From NCBI GenBank assembly GCA_946807835.1, contig OX327693.1, positions 79,501-143,500 of the forward strand: a stretch of 64,000 nucleotides of DNA, read 5' to 3'. The first letter of the stretch is position 1; each line of letters begins with the position of its first letter. This stretch comes from Ailanthus altissimus. Its lineage: Eukaryota > Streptophyta > Magnoliopsida > Sapindales > Simaroubaceae. This document shows positions 24,702 to 36,571 of the stretch, piece after piece. A program made the translations under genes and the position numbers. The notes below the pieces were generated by a model. It saw nothing but the letters and a program-made list of their open reading frames with translations, did not search any database and was not told the DNA's origin.

Positions 24702-26953
24702 TGTTGGGATCTGTGCTCATATGCCATCCCATTATTGTATAAATATTTTATTTTATAATATTTAAACAGTAAATTATTTGTTAAATCGCTAATTACTATT
24801 GTTAAACGGTTCAATGCTTGTAACGTTATAGACATTATATGATCTGAAAGGGTTCAAATTTAGTCTAAAGAAGTTTAAATTAATGTTAAGAGTTAACATC
24901 ACTGAAAACTATAAATGCTAAAGACTTAGCATGTTATGTTAATCAGTGAAGTTTAAGAGTTAGAATCTTATCTGTGACAATACAAAAACCTGAGAATACA
25001 TTAGTAATAAGAACTAAGAAATATTATTATGCAAGTCTATTCTCAAATTATATATTCCTGGTCTCAATTCACAGATGCAGGTTTGTCGGTAGAATCTTTT
25101 TACGTAGACCAGTGTATATTATACCTAAATAGTCTAGATGGTTGATATTAGCTAACTATGGGCTTACTAGAAATTCGTATAGTATACAGGTGTTCAATGA
25201 GAACTAAATACTAAACAGACTTAATGACAACTCTAATAGACATCCCATGAAGCCGTTAATGGAAGGTCCTCTCGAGTTGAGTAGTATATGTAGTCTTTTG
25301 ACTTGAGTATCATGGTGGACTTGTAAGTGATCCATCATACTTTGGTTCCCTGTATGTCACAGACCTTTCATGGTGTGATCACTGGGTGTCGCTGAGTATG
25401 GTCTGATACTTATGGAGTTTGGTATGTACATATATGGGATCCGTCAGCTCACATGGATGAGTTATATATTCGGATGCTCAGAGACTGTATCTTAGAAAGT
25501 TTTATGGCCATAAGCAACAAATTCAAGAAAATAGTTTCCTACAAGGTTAAACAATATTGTAAAAGTGTTTGCATATATTATTTATTAAGATATATATCTA
25601 AAGATAAGTTTACAGATGAGCACATAGGGATTTAATGGTAGTGATCTATATTCCTGCTCTTCTAAGATATAACTGGCGGAAGGATTATATGTATGCGCTA
25701 TAACCTCAACTTGTATGGTCTACTACACTGATTTGTAATATCCGTGATGTGTGCATAGGGCATCGATCTCAGACTTGCAGAATAGTTCTGTTTGACAAGT
25801 CAGGAGTAAACCTAGAGAGTTTTGCAATATGAAGTGTACTCGTTGTGCACTAGGGTAGCGTACTAGATTGAATAGTTCAATCTAGAAAATTTTGGCAAAC
25901 TGAAAATTTACTTCGGTCTCCCTTCGTTCGTGCACGTGTCAAAACTTAAGAGTTAAGTACATCAATTAGTTAACAATTAGTTGTTGACGAATTAAATGTT
26001 GACACATGCACATTATGGGCCAATTATTGTTTGACTTGAAAATTATCAAAATGACCTAATTTGTTGGACAATAATATCATTATTTTATTTATTAAAATAT
26101 TTATTGAATAAAATAATAATAATAACATATGATATTATTATTTAAATTAAAATTAAACGATTAATTTTTTATTTAAATTGGCATGTATTTCTACCATAAT
26201 TTAATATGATTAAATTATTTATTTAATATTAATTAAATAATATAATGAGTATAAATGGGTGGCACTTATAAATGGGAGACCTTAACATGTTTCTTAATAA
26301 TGAAAAAGTGTTTCTCATTTAGCCTAAATTTAGGTCAATTTTATTTAAATAATTTTTTATTTTGGTTTATTGTAAACAATAATAAACAAAACACTAATGG
26401 TAAACATTGACTTAGATAATTGATGCCATTATGTGAGAAAATGAAAGAAAAATAATAAACAAATGAAAGAGTAATATGTTGCTTAATTGATGAAGGAAAA
26501 ATTCGATCATGACATTTAGTGTGTGAGAGAAGTGAATTTTGCTAAGTGTTAAAAAATTCTCTTAAGTGTTGAGAGCACAAAAACACACCTCTTCCATTTT
26601 GGCCATCTATACTATAAGGTAGAAACAAGATTTTAAGAGTTGAATCATTTGCTGAAAAAGCTGCTATTCTAGCTTCCTCAAGCACACTTTGTTAAGGAAC
26701 TAGAATTGTGAACGGGTTGCTTTAAAGCGGGTACTCCAGTTCGACCATATACCAAAGGCTTGACAAGGTACTATTTCTCAATCTTGAAGTATTTTACATT
26801 TATGAGATTACATGTAAAAGTTAATTTGTGTTTATCATTAAGTAATTTATATTCCGCTCATCCACTGCGCATGTATGTATGTGATACATATATTATATTT
26901 GAATGATAAACACAAACCCACATGTATGCACCCTAGGTTTAAAATCACTCACA
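24702..26953 (+). mobile_element. 2.25 kb solo LTR inside copia-2
   Basis: It begins TGTTGGGATCTGTGCTCATA on the plus strand, the same LTR start seen inverted at 31640 and 35227, and ends ATCACTCACA. AAAAG flanks it on both sides (24697-24701 and 26954-26958). Internal blocks match the other LTRs in inverted orientation, for example CTCTCGAGTTGAGTAGTATA (about 25271-25290). No internal coding sequence remains. It is inserted opposite in orientation to its host element. Confidence 0.85.
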
Positions 26954-26958
26954 AAAAG

Positions 26959-27863
26959 GACAAGCAATATCTAATACCCAATTAGTACTAACTTCAAATG
27001 CTAAAGGAATGTCAATAATAGGTAAATGTACACAGGGTGTCTTCTTAATGGTAGTAAGGTATTTTGGCCAGTTAAACTTCTAATGCTTATTCTCGCTGCA
27101 ATGGAAATATTTTCCTTTTACTTTATTCTGATATTGTAATTTGGACATGTGTTGCTTTTGAGTACCTATGTTGGGTGCATGCTTTAATTTCTCTTTATTC
27201 TTCCCTTTGAACTTCTTAGAAGTCTTCTAGGCAGAAGATAAAGTACCCTGAACATAGAGGGTCATGCTCCCTCTGTTTATATCATATTTAGCTATTTTTA
27301 GCATATTATGCAAATCAGTATAAGTATGGGTCAATCCTTACATGTTGAAGTTCATGATAAACTGTGCAAATGACCTTGAAAGTGATTGGAGAATCAAAAT
27401 ATTTTTCAATGTATTGCTTAGTAAGATATTCATAGTTTTCAACCTCTCAATATAAGATATGATCTTAAGTACATGGGAATTCACTAGACTGTCCAATGTA
27501 GTCTAGCTTGAAAGAGAGATTTGGCAACTATGTATATTTTAACTTAAGGTCGGTAACCAAATAACTCTTATAGATGAAGCATTATACTACCAGCATTGTC
27601 CATATGGACATGCTTCCTTTGGAGCTCCGTAAAAGTTGAGCCAAGGATGTACAATAATCGTCATCTAATCATTTCTTATATGTCTCCTGTTCTTCTGGAG
27701 AAGCATCATCAGAAATAGCTAAGGGCAGGTGCTAATTAATTACATATCCAAACTTCTCAAAATCTAGAACTATTATGAGATTCATAAGTCAGTCAGCATA
27801 TTTTTCTGCACTTTTGAGTTGGTGCGCATCAAGGATATGAACTAGTGGGTTGTTTGAAGTCAT
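26959..27863 (-). pseudogene. copia-2 gag remnant
   Basis: A start at 27863 on the minus strand is followed by NNPLVHILDAHQLKSAEKYADW and further gag-like sequence (LDFEKFGYVIN), matching the N-terminal gag of copia elements. Several stops follow toward 26959, where the solo LTR interrupts the element. Confidence 0.65.
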
Positions 27864-28008
27864 TAGATCTTTACAAGATAAAAAAAAATGCTAGCAGAAC
27901 ATTTTAATCGTTAATAAATAATGTCTTAGATCATTGGTATAATAGTTATACATTTTTAATCTAAAAATGTCCTCCTATTATTTTACATAATCTTTTTAAT
28001 TTCTCAAA

Positions 28009-28324
28009 TAGGGGTGGGCAATTTTGGGTTTGGGTCGGGTTCGGGAATTTTGAACCCGATCGGCACTTCGAAATGTGTCCTGATTCGGGTCGGGTCAGGA
28101 AATCTTAATTTTTTTATAAAAAAAATTATTTTAAAACAACGTAGTTTTAATTCAGGTTCGAGACGGTTTGGGTCAGGTTCGAGATGATTCGGGACGGGTT
28201 GTAACAATTTGGGATGGTTTGGGACGGGTTCGGAATAATTCAGGACAAGTCGGGTCGGGATCGAAATAGGTTCGGGATAATTTGGGACGATTTAGGTCGG
28301 GTTTGGGATTAATGCCCACCCTTA
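28009..28324. mobile_element. hAT-type MITE (316 bp) in the leader of copia-2
   Basis: Terminal inverted repeats TAGGGGTGGGCA and TGCCCACCCTTA match at 11 of 12 positions. 8-bp flanks TTCTCAAA (28001-28008) and CTCTCAAA (28325-28332) match at 7 of 8, the size hAT transposases make. The interior is made of short GGGTTCGGG/GGGTCGGG-like repeats, markedly GC-richer than its surroundings, and has no transposase. Confidence 0.8.
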
Positions 28325-28404
28325 CTCTCAAACATGAAATTAATATTTTTTTAATTCTTTAAATTATACAAAAAGAAGTGGATTCTATTGGAATTTTACT
28401 CTAG

Positions 28405-28696
28405 CCTCATGCTGTAGCAATATTGCCATTTGTAAACTCAGAAGATAGACAACTCTTATCAATTACATCTTATGCAACTCTTACCACCGATCCTAAATAC
28501 ACAATATCCTCATGTTGTAGTAATATTGGATAAGTATACTCCAGATTAACTTGTCAATCATCAAATATATGCCACTAGTATAACCCTCACGCTGTAGCAA
28601 TATTGGACAATACGTTCGCATATATTTACCTCATCTCATGTTTAACTGACATAGTCCGAATCACCTCGACCAATCCCTTATATTGTAGCAATATTG
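28405..28696. repeat. Four dispersed copies of a ~21-bp motif in the copia-2 leader
   Basis: CCTCATGCTGTAGCAATATTG-like copies occur at about 28405, 28508, 28585 and 28675 (the last with two or three changes), at spacings of 103, 77 and 90 bp. They lie between the primer site and gag. Confidence 0.75.
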
Positions 28697-29396
28697 AGAA
28701 AGACCAAAGTGAACCATCTAATTCTGTATTTACAAGATAGATCGTTGAATAATATTATCTCATAATACAATATTATTTAATTTGATTTAAAGAGATTTAT
28801 TAAACACATTCTCATTTTATGAAAACGATTAATTTAGATTATCATTCATTTAAATTTTATACAAACACAACTAACCATCACCAATAAGGTTCCTATTGTG
28901 ATTATCTGCACATATGAATGATTAAATCATGTTATGACAATTATAGAAGCATAATACAATAACTAAATATGTCAAAACATGATAAAATTTAAAAAAAAAA
29001 ACAAATTCAGCAACAGTGCCAAATGTTGCAGTGCTTCACAATAGAAGTTGCCATAGTGCCTGGCCTAAATTTGGCCTGGCGCCGTGGTGCTTAAGTCAGT
29101 AAGTGGGCACCACAAAGCCCATAGGCTAGCGCTGCGGTGTCGGACACTATCACCACATTCGGTGTCCGAAAAATAATTTTTTATTATTCCTACACCAAAA
29201 TTTTCTCATGTTTACCATGTCCAAATATCATATAATCAATTCCAAACATCAATATGCTTAAGAAATCACAAAATAATATCATATTTAAATCTAAACATCA
29301 CCATGTTTTAATTCAAACATCATCATATTGTTCAATAATACAACATCAACATGTTAAATATTCAACAACATCAAACATCACACACTAAATTAGCAT

Positions 29397-29408
29397 GCTT
29401 TGATACCA
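29397..29408 (-). promoter_or_regulatory. Primer-binding site of copia-2
   Basis: Minus strand TGGTATCAAAGC, one base different from the classic plant tRNA-iMet site TGGTATCAGAGC, two bases from the 5' LTR border. Confidence 0.85.
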
Positions 29409-29410
29409 AT

Positions 29411-31640
29411 TATTAAGTGGATATGTGATGTATAGAGTGTATGTATAATTTAAATTTTTATACACGCAACTGAAGTATTTCATACTATATATATATATAT
29501 ATATACTCAATATACTATAATCAAACACATATATCTTATATATGTTCATATGTTTCATTTAAATAAATTGCAAGTAAGGATACCTACCCGGGTTGAAGGT
29601 AGCTTTCTAATTCTTCAAGAACTCCAATCTCTAAGTCTTGCACTCACCTTGAAATGTATTGTTACATAATTCTAGTTCACAACTAAAATCGGTAGGATTG
29701 TGAAGCTAGAATAGCAGCCACAAATTTTTTATAACAAAATATTTTAACTCTTAAAATACTTTGATCTATTTGTATTTGTTTCTTATGATAGATGAGAGGT
29801 ATGGAATATTTTTTGTTCTTTTTTATTCCTACACAACCCTTTGCAATAATACTTAGGAAAACAAAACATAGCCAAAAAACTTATCTCTATTTTCTTCTTC
29901 TCTAAGTGATCGAATATGCATACCTTGAATAAATTGAAATCATTCAATTTTTGTTTCAATTTTCTAATACTTTTTATAGTCTACCATTAAATATTGTTGG
30001 CCATTTCATTGCATTATCTTATCAAATACATTTGATTAATGGCCATCAAATATTCCTTTACGTAATATTGGAATATCTTTATTATTTTAAGTAATCAATG
30101 GCCAACATCAAAGCCCCTCATTAGGTAAATGATACCACTATCATAATTAATGTTTATCCTTTTGTAATAATAATAAAAAATAAATTTTACATTAATTATT
30201 CAAAAAATATTTTTTGGATAATTACTTTTACTTCACTTGTTTTACTAGTAAGGTAAATCGGTAATTTTAAGGTAAAAATAATTTATGCACAATATTGTTC
30301 CATTTATCAACATCCTATTGGTTAATAACTCTTGTCAATCAATTATTTGATGTACTTAATATTTTAGTCTTGACAAATACACATCCTGAGGAACCCCTGA
30401 AACATATTTTCGGTTTGCTGAAATTTTTTGGACCGAACTATTCAATCCAATATATTGCCTCGATGCAAAACGAATACACTTCATATTATAGGACTCTCTA
30501 GGTTCACACTTAGTTTTTTATATGGAACTTGTCCATACGTTTGTGAATGTCTCACACACATGTTATGGATATTACAAAATGACGCATTAGACCATACAAA
30601 TTAAAGTTATAATATACTCGTATAATTCCTCCATCATATATATCCTAGTAGAGTAGAGATATAGATCAACACCGCCACGTCTCTATATGCTCGACCATAA
30701 ACTTATTTCTATATTTGTATTTCAATAAATAAAATCTGCAAACACTTTTGCAATATTATTTATTCCTAGGATAAAACTCTTTTCCTGGGTATAACTGCTT
30801 ATGGCCATAAGACTTTCTGAAATATAATCTTAGAGCATCAGGATATATTACTCACCCTAATGAGCTGATAGATCCAATATGTACGTACATCGGACTCTAT
30901 AAGCATCAAACCATATCTAGTGACACACAACGATCAGACTATAAAAGGTTTCTGGCATATGCGAAACCAAAATATGATGGATCACTCATAAGTCTATAGT
31001 GGCGCTCAGGTCAAAGGACTACGAATACTACTCAACTCGAGAAAACCCTCAATTAATAATTATATGGAATGTCTATTGGAGGTCTTCGTGAGTTTGTTCA
31101 GTGCTCAGTCTTAACTGAATACCAGTATCTCTATACAAGCTTCCACTAAACTCACGGTCTTCTAAAACTAACCATTTGGACTATCCAGATATAGACATAC
31201 ACTGATCTATATATAATAAGGTCTTCACTAACAGACCTGTATCAGTGAAGATAGATCAAGAACATAGTATTGAGAACATACTTTTATAATAAAATTTCTT
31301 AGCAACATTTGCAACTCTTTGTAACTATGTCATTACTAATATCTTCTTAGATCTTTGTCGCATTTTAGACAAGGCTAGATTTTGCTAACTCTTATAACTT
31401 GATAACTTTTATCAGTGCTAACTCTTAACATTTATAACTCTCAATGTTACTAATTCTTAGTATTGATTTAAACTCCTTTAGTTCAGATATGAACTCTTTT
31501 AGATCATACAATGTCTGAAATGTTACAAGTATCTTATCATGTATAATATATAATTAACAATTTAATAAAATGATAATATTATAAATATAAAATAAATATT
31601 TTTACATAAAAGGGATGACACGTAAATACAAATCCTAACA
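29411..31640 (-). repeat. 5' LTR of copia-2
   Basis: 2230 bp. Minus-strand start TGTTAGGATTTG, end CCACTTAATA (terminal CA changed to TA). It contains a TA-dinucleotide tract at about 29489-29507. Confidence 0.88.
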
Positions 31641-31780
31641 AATAGAATATGTAAAACTATCTAAGCATTTCAAATAAAAAGCTAGTTCAAGATCACTATT
31701 ACTATTAAGAGTTTTTTAATCATATATTTCAAAATTGTGTGTATGAACTAAATCGTAACTTTCTTACCACAAACCACAAC
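31641..31780. other. Short spacer between copia-2 and the gypsy element
   Basis: 140 bp, no coding capacity recognised. It begins with the right target copy AATAG of copia-2 and ends with ACAAC, the left target copy of the gypsy element, so it was part of the DNA into which both inserted. Confidence 0.6.
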
Positions 31781-32562
31781 TGTCATACACGTGTATGACT
31801 ATTAAGAATATTAATGGCAAAAAAAAAGAAATAAAAATATATATATTATATTTAAGCGGTGGTCGTTGTATATATATATATATATATATATATTCTTCGT
31901 TTAAGAAGAAGCAATTGAAATAGAAGAAGAAGAAGAAGCAAAACCGAAAGAGAAAATAGAGAAAAAGAAAAAAAAAAGGGGGGGGGGGGGGGGAGGAGAA
32001 AGGAAGAAAAAGAAACCGAGAAGAAAGAAGGAAGAAAATGAGAAATAAAAAGAGAAAGAGAAGGAGAAAGAAAAGAAAAAAATTTATAATAGCCGAGAGA
32101 AATAAGAAAAGAAAATAAATAGAAAATTAATTTGGGTAATTAGATTTATACCCAGTGATTTAGTGGATAGTAATTTTACGATATTAGAATATTTATATTT
32201 TAATATTTATAATGCATATTGGTGCTAATGATGTATTTTTATACCCTATGATATTTGAGGTGTACCGATAGCGGGTAGATCTCAAAATCCAGACCCAGCT
32301 CAGGATTAGCGCACTTTTGTGAATGGATAGCTATATATATTTTATATATTTTTAATACATTAATAATAATAATTTAATTACACGTTATCAGATTTAGCCA
32401 TGATTTATTTTAGACAAATAAATATTTATGTATATTAGAGTACACCTTTTGTTGAGGTAGGTAGCCTCGTTGTATCATATGTATGAGTAAATAGTATGTT
32501 AGTCTTATGTCATTGTAGGATCTGCCTCGATTCTTGAAGAGGGCTCAGGTTGGGTCCTGTTA
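31781..32562 (+). repeat. 5' LTR of the gypsy element
   Basis: 782 bp, TGTCATACACGTGTATGAC to GGGTCCTGTTA (terminal CA changed to TA). It contains a TA tract (31869-31892), a GA-rich leader and a 16-base G run (about 31978-31993) that the other LTR lacks. Confidence 0.9.
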
Positions 32563-32565
32563 GTT

Positions 32566-32577
32566 TGGTATCAAAGC
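32566..32577 (+). promoter_or_regulatory. Primer-binding site of the gypsy element
   Basis: TGGTATCAAAGC, three bases inside the 5' LTR; matches the tRNA-iMet type site. Confidence 0.85.
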
Positions 32578-32663
32578 ATGGTTTTAAATTCTGTAGACTA
32601 GTATATAATATATGCATGTTAGAGATGTTATTAATGATTTGTTGTGTTTTATAGATTTTAATC

Positions 32664-35600
32664 ATGCGTCCACGTGGCTGACCTCGCTGGAAACTTGTGG
32701 ATGAACTGGGAACTCTCTTAGTATCAGATATAATGGAGGAATCTATTAGAGAGGAAGTAGCTGAATCAGTTCCCCCTGTACCCATACCTCAAACCCAACC
32801 TATTCCTATTGTAGAAGAGATACACCGTTAGCCAGTGCCACAACCTATGATACAACCTACACAGTGACAACCTGATAGACCTATCTTAGAACAATCCATA
32901 GATAGACTGGCTCTATTAGTTATAGTTACAGTGGAGAGACAAACACATAGAAAACCTAAGAGAGAGAACACAATAGAGCATGTTCATAGTTTATGGGCAG
33001 AGAATTTTTCAGGCACTACAAAGCCAGCTGATGTAGAGTTATGGCTAACCAGAGTAGAACAGATATTTGATGTTATAAGATGTACTAATGATAAGAGGGT
33101 TTCTTTTATTACATTTTTACTTGAGGGTTGGGTATACCACTGGTGGAGATCAGTATCACGTAGATATGAAGGGGTGATTAGTGTTGGCGCAGCAGGATCT
33201 AGGCACGTGGGTGTATACATGTGCAATTGTGTCTATTGCCTAATGCAAAGGAAATATAAATTTTGCAATAAACACAATAAATAAATATATTAATCATATT
33301 AATATATTAATAAGATTAGAGAACTCACCAAACGTGTAACGTTATACATGTATTTTTCTTGGAGTCCCCATAGAGACCAACTCGTATGCAGTTCTAGTCA
33401 CTAACTCGGTGGACTTGGTGAGCTAGAACAGCAGCTCCATATTCAGCCTGGGATTAACTCTTAATCCCCAAAATAGCCGGGAGTTAATTAACATCATTTT
33501 CTCTAAAAGGATAAGAAATGGAGAACTTTGAGCAATTCATAACTACTGCAATTGGAAGCAGAGAGAAAAATGAAACAATTTCATTTTTCTTTTCCTTCCT
33601 TCCCTTTTTTTTTCTTTCTTTCTTCTTTTCTCTTCTCCATTTCTTCTCTTCTCTTTCTCTCGACCGAAAGGCCAATTCTTGCTTCTTCTCATTCTCTTCA
33701 TCTATTTCTTTTTGCTTCTTTATATATATATATAATATAATATATATAATAATAATATATATATATTAAAGGGAGAGAGAGAGAGAAAATGATTATTTAA
33801 TAATTAAATAATCATAGTTGATCATTTTGCCCCTTATAAATAGTTACTAAGTTTACCCCCTAATGGGTCTCACCAAATTTCACACTTGGATAAACTCAAC
33901 TGATGGTCCACAATACGCTACGTGTCCTTATACAATTAGTAAATAATAATTATTAACTAATTATTGTATTTAACACTTAAATACAGACGCGCACGTATTC
34001 CTGTGGAATCGATGAATATTGCTGAATTAAACAATTTAATCTGGCACGCTGCCCCAGTGCACAACGAGTACACTCCATATTGCGGGACTCCTTAGGTTCT
34101 ACGCCCGATTCATCAAATGAAACTATTCCATGAGTCCGTGAACAATGCCTCACGCACACGTCACGGATATACAAATCAACGTGTTGAACCATACAAGCTG
34201 AGGTTACAACGCATACGTATAGGCTTTCCGTCATGATATCCAGGATGTGCGAGGATATAGATTATTACCGTCAAATCCCATGTGCTCATCCATGTCTTAT
34301 CTCCAGACTTGTATCTAAATGAACAATATACGCAAACTCCTTTGCCATATTGTTCTACCCTGGTGGAACTCTTTCCCGGGATGATTGCTTGTGGCCACAA
34401 GACTTTCTGAGATACAGTCTCGAAGCATCTGGATATTAAACTCCATATAGGAGCTGACGGATCTCATATCTGTACGCATCAGACTCTATAAGCATCGCAC
34501 CATACCCAGAGACACCCAGCGGTCACACCATGAAAGGTCTGTGACATGTGTGGAACCAAAGTATGGTGGATCACTTATAAGCCCACCGTGGCACTCAGGT
34601 CAAATGACCACGTATACTACTCAACTCGAGAGGACCCTCCGTTGATGACTTACATTAAATGTCTATCGAAGGCCCTCATGAGCCTGTCCCATATCCAATC
34701 CTAATTGGATACCCATATGTCAATACGAGCTCCAAGCTCATGGTCGGTCAGGAACGACCATCTATACCTGACAGATACAACATATGCTGATCTATATATA
34801 AAATGGTATCCACCGATAGACCGGCATCGGTAGAAATAAATCAGGGACTATTATTCGAGAACATACTTGCGCAATATACATTTTCTGACACCCGATTGCA
34901 ACTCTTACAACTATACAGTTACTAGCATATTCCCAGGTCAATGTCCCACTAAGACAAGGCTCCAACTCTTGGATCTGTTGAGTATTATAACCAGCTAACA
35001 CTTAACTGTGCTAACATTTAGCAATTATATGTCTCAGCGCGGCTAACTATGAGCCCTTATCTAAACTCTTTAGATCTGATCTGAACTCTTTTAGATCTAC
35101 AATGTCTGTAATGTTACATGCATAATACCATATAATTGGATATTAGCGATTTAATAAGAATGTACACTTGTATAAATACATAAGTATATGTATATTCAGG
35201 GATGACACGTAAGCACCAACCCTAACAATTAGTTGGGTTAATTGTTGTAAAGAATTTAATGTTAAATTCTTTCCTATGGTTTACCAAGACATCCAGGCTA
35301 AGTAAGTTCTTTGAGCTAGAACAGGGATCGATGACAGTGAAGGAATATGAGAATCGATTTATAGAGTTATCGAGATTCACTTCATTTGCAATATAAAATG
35401 AGAGGGATAAATGTAAAAGATTTGAACAAGGCTTTAGTGGCAATATCAGGATAGTAGTTACAGCTATATGGCACAGTGAGTTAGTAGGGGCTGTAATGAG
35501 GGTTGAGAGAAGCCTGGTAGAGACACGTAAGACTCAGTCATTCAAGCAGAAACAAGGCCATAGTTAGTCAGTTGGTGGATCAAGTAGTAGTAGAGCTCCT

Positions 35601-35966
35601 GGAGGAGAGACATCTCATACATGGTATTTCGGTAGACAATGGTATGGTCAGAGCCCTATGCTATCAGAAGGATAGAGACAGAGTTCTAGTCAGAGTTTTA
35701 TGCCTCCATCTGTTAGAAGCAACATAGGGAGTCAGAGGCCTCAGAGTGGTAGCTAGTTAAGTAGTACTGCTAGCATGAGAAGGTACCCTCAATGTTCAAT
35801 TTGTGGGAAGAGTCATGAGGGACAGTGTTTGAGAGGTTTTAGAGGTTGCTACCATTGTGGACAAGCTGGATTTTTAAGGAGAGATTGCCCTCATCTTTTT
35901 CAGAGTAGCAGATTAGTACAAATTACAGCTTCTCAGAGTTTTCAAGGTGGTAGTGGCAATATTTAA
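32664..35966 (+). pseudogene. gypsy gag, split by a solo LTR
   Basis: The start ATGCGTCCACGTGGC at 32664 runs into TGA at codon 6. The capsid-type segment at 32931-33181 contains ENFSGTTKPADVELWLTRVE and YHWWRSVSRRYEG (retrotrans_gag). The frame resumes after the nested LTR at 35228 with FFPMVYQDIQAK, then has a small shift and an MTVKEYENRFIELSRF block. The zinc knuckle at 35775-35966 reads CYHCGQAGFLRRDC, so the His of CX2CX4HX4C is replaced by Phe. Confidence 0.88.
33182..35227 (-). mobile_element. 2.05 kb solo LTR inside gypsy gag
   Basis: Minus-strand start TGTTAGGGTTGGTGCTTACG, end CTGCTGCGCCAACA. Flanked by ATTAG at 33177-33181 and 35228-35232 (perfect). It belongs to the same long-LTR family as 17836-18905, 24702-26953 and the copia-2 LTRs. 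It is the best preserved copy, keeping more C and G than the others, so it is probably the youngest insertion of the family here. Includes CT- and TA-rich low-complexity DNA at 33593-33790. Confidence 0.88.
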
Positions 35967-36113
35967 AGACATGAAAGATCTTAGACAGGAGAGTCTATCT
36001 CTAGTACTGATGTACAACCTAGAGCTTTAGGAGCTAGTAGAGATCCACATAGGGGTTAGCCAGGTAGACCTCGTAGCCAGGCACGTATATTTATTTTGAC
36101 TCAGTAAGAGGCA

Positions 36114-36407
36114 CAGGTTACCTTTGATGTTATTACAGGTATGCTGACTATTTTTGGTCGAAAGACCCATATTTTAATTGATCCAGGTTCTACACATTCT
36201 TTTATTTCTCGTATTTTTGCTTTGTATGTGGATAGAGTGTTAAAACCTCTAGATTGTAACTTGGTGGTAGCCACACCGGTTGGAGAATCATTATTGGCTA
36301 ACAATGTATTTTGGGGTTGTGTTATCAAATTGGGTAATAGTGAGATGGTAGCAAATTTAATTGCTCTTAATATACATGATTTTGATGCAATACTTGGGAT
36401 GGACTAG
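36114..36407 (+). pseudogene. gypsy aspartic protease
   Basis: An open segment has ILIDPGSTHSFIS, the active-site loop typical of plant gypsy RVP_2 proteases, then LLANNVFWGC and FDAILGMD, the closing motif. The frame ends in TAG right after GMD, where family members have a Trp codon. Confidence 0.85.
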
Positions 36408-36571
36408 TTAGCTAATCACCATACTACTGTAGACTATTTTTAAAAGGAGATTATATTCAAATAACATGGAGAACTTGATATTTTTTTTTAGGAAGAGTGA
36501 CGAGTTCTTCCATCTTGTATTATATCTACTATGCAGCTAAACGATTGCTCAAAAAATGATGTCCAGCTTAT

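Larger units (their letters stand above)
19648..31640 (-). mobile_element. Long-LTR Ty1/copia retrotransposon (copia-2), nested and degenerate
   Basis: LTRs of about 2.2 kb lie at 19648-21803 and 29411-31640, and both start TGTTRGRATTTG on the minus strand. The target duplication is AATGG on the left and AATAG on the right (one change). A primer site TGGTATCAAAGC matching tRNA-iMet lies two bases inside the 5' LTR. Internal order on the minus strand is leader, gag, protease/pre-integrase, integrase, RT and RNase H, that is, copia order. A solo LTR (24702-26953) and a MITE (28009-28324) are inserted inside it. Removing them leaves about 9.4 kb. All frames are disrupted. The lineage within copia is uncertain. 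Confidence 0.88.

Noticed and set aside
33484..33769. Lys/Glu-rich and Phe/Ser-rich frames on both strands
   Set aside because: Low-complexity CT/GA tract inside a solo LTR; not coding.
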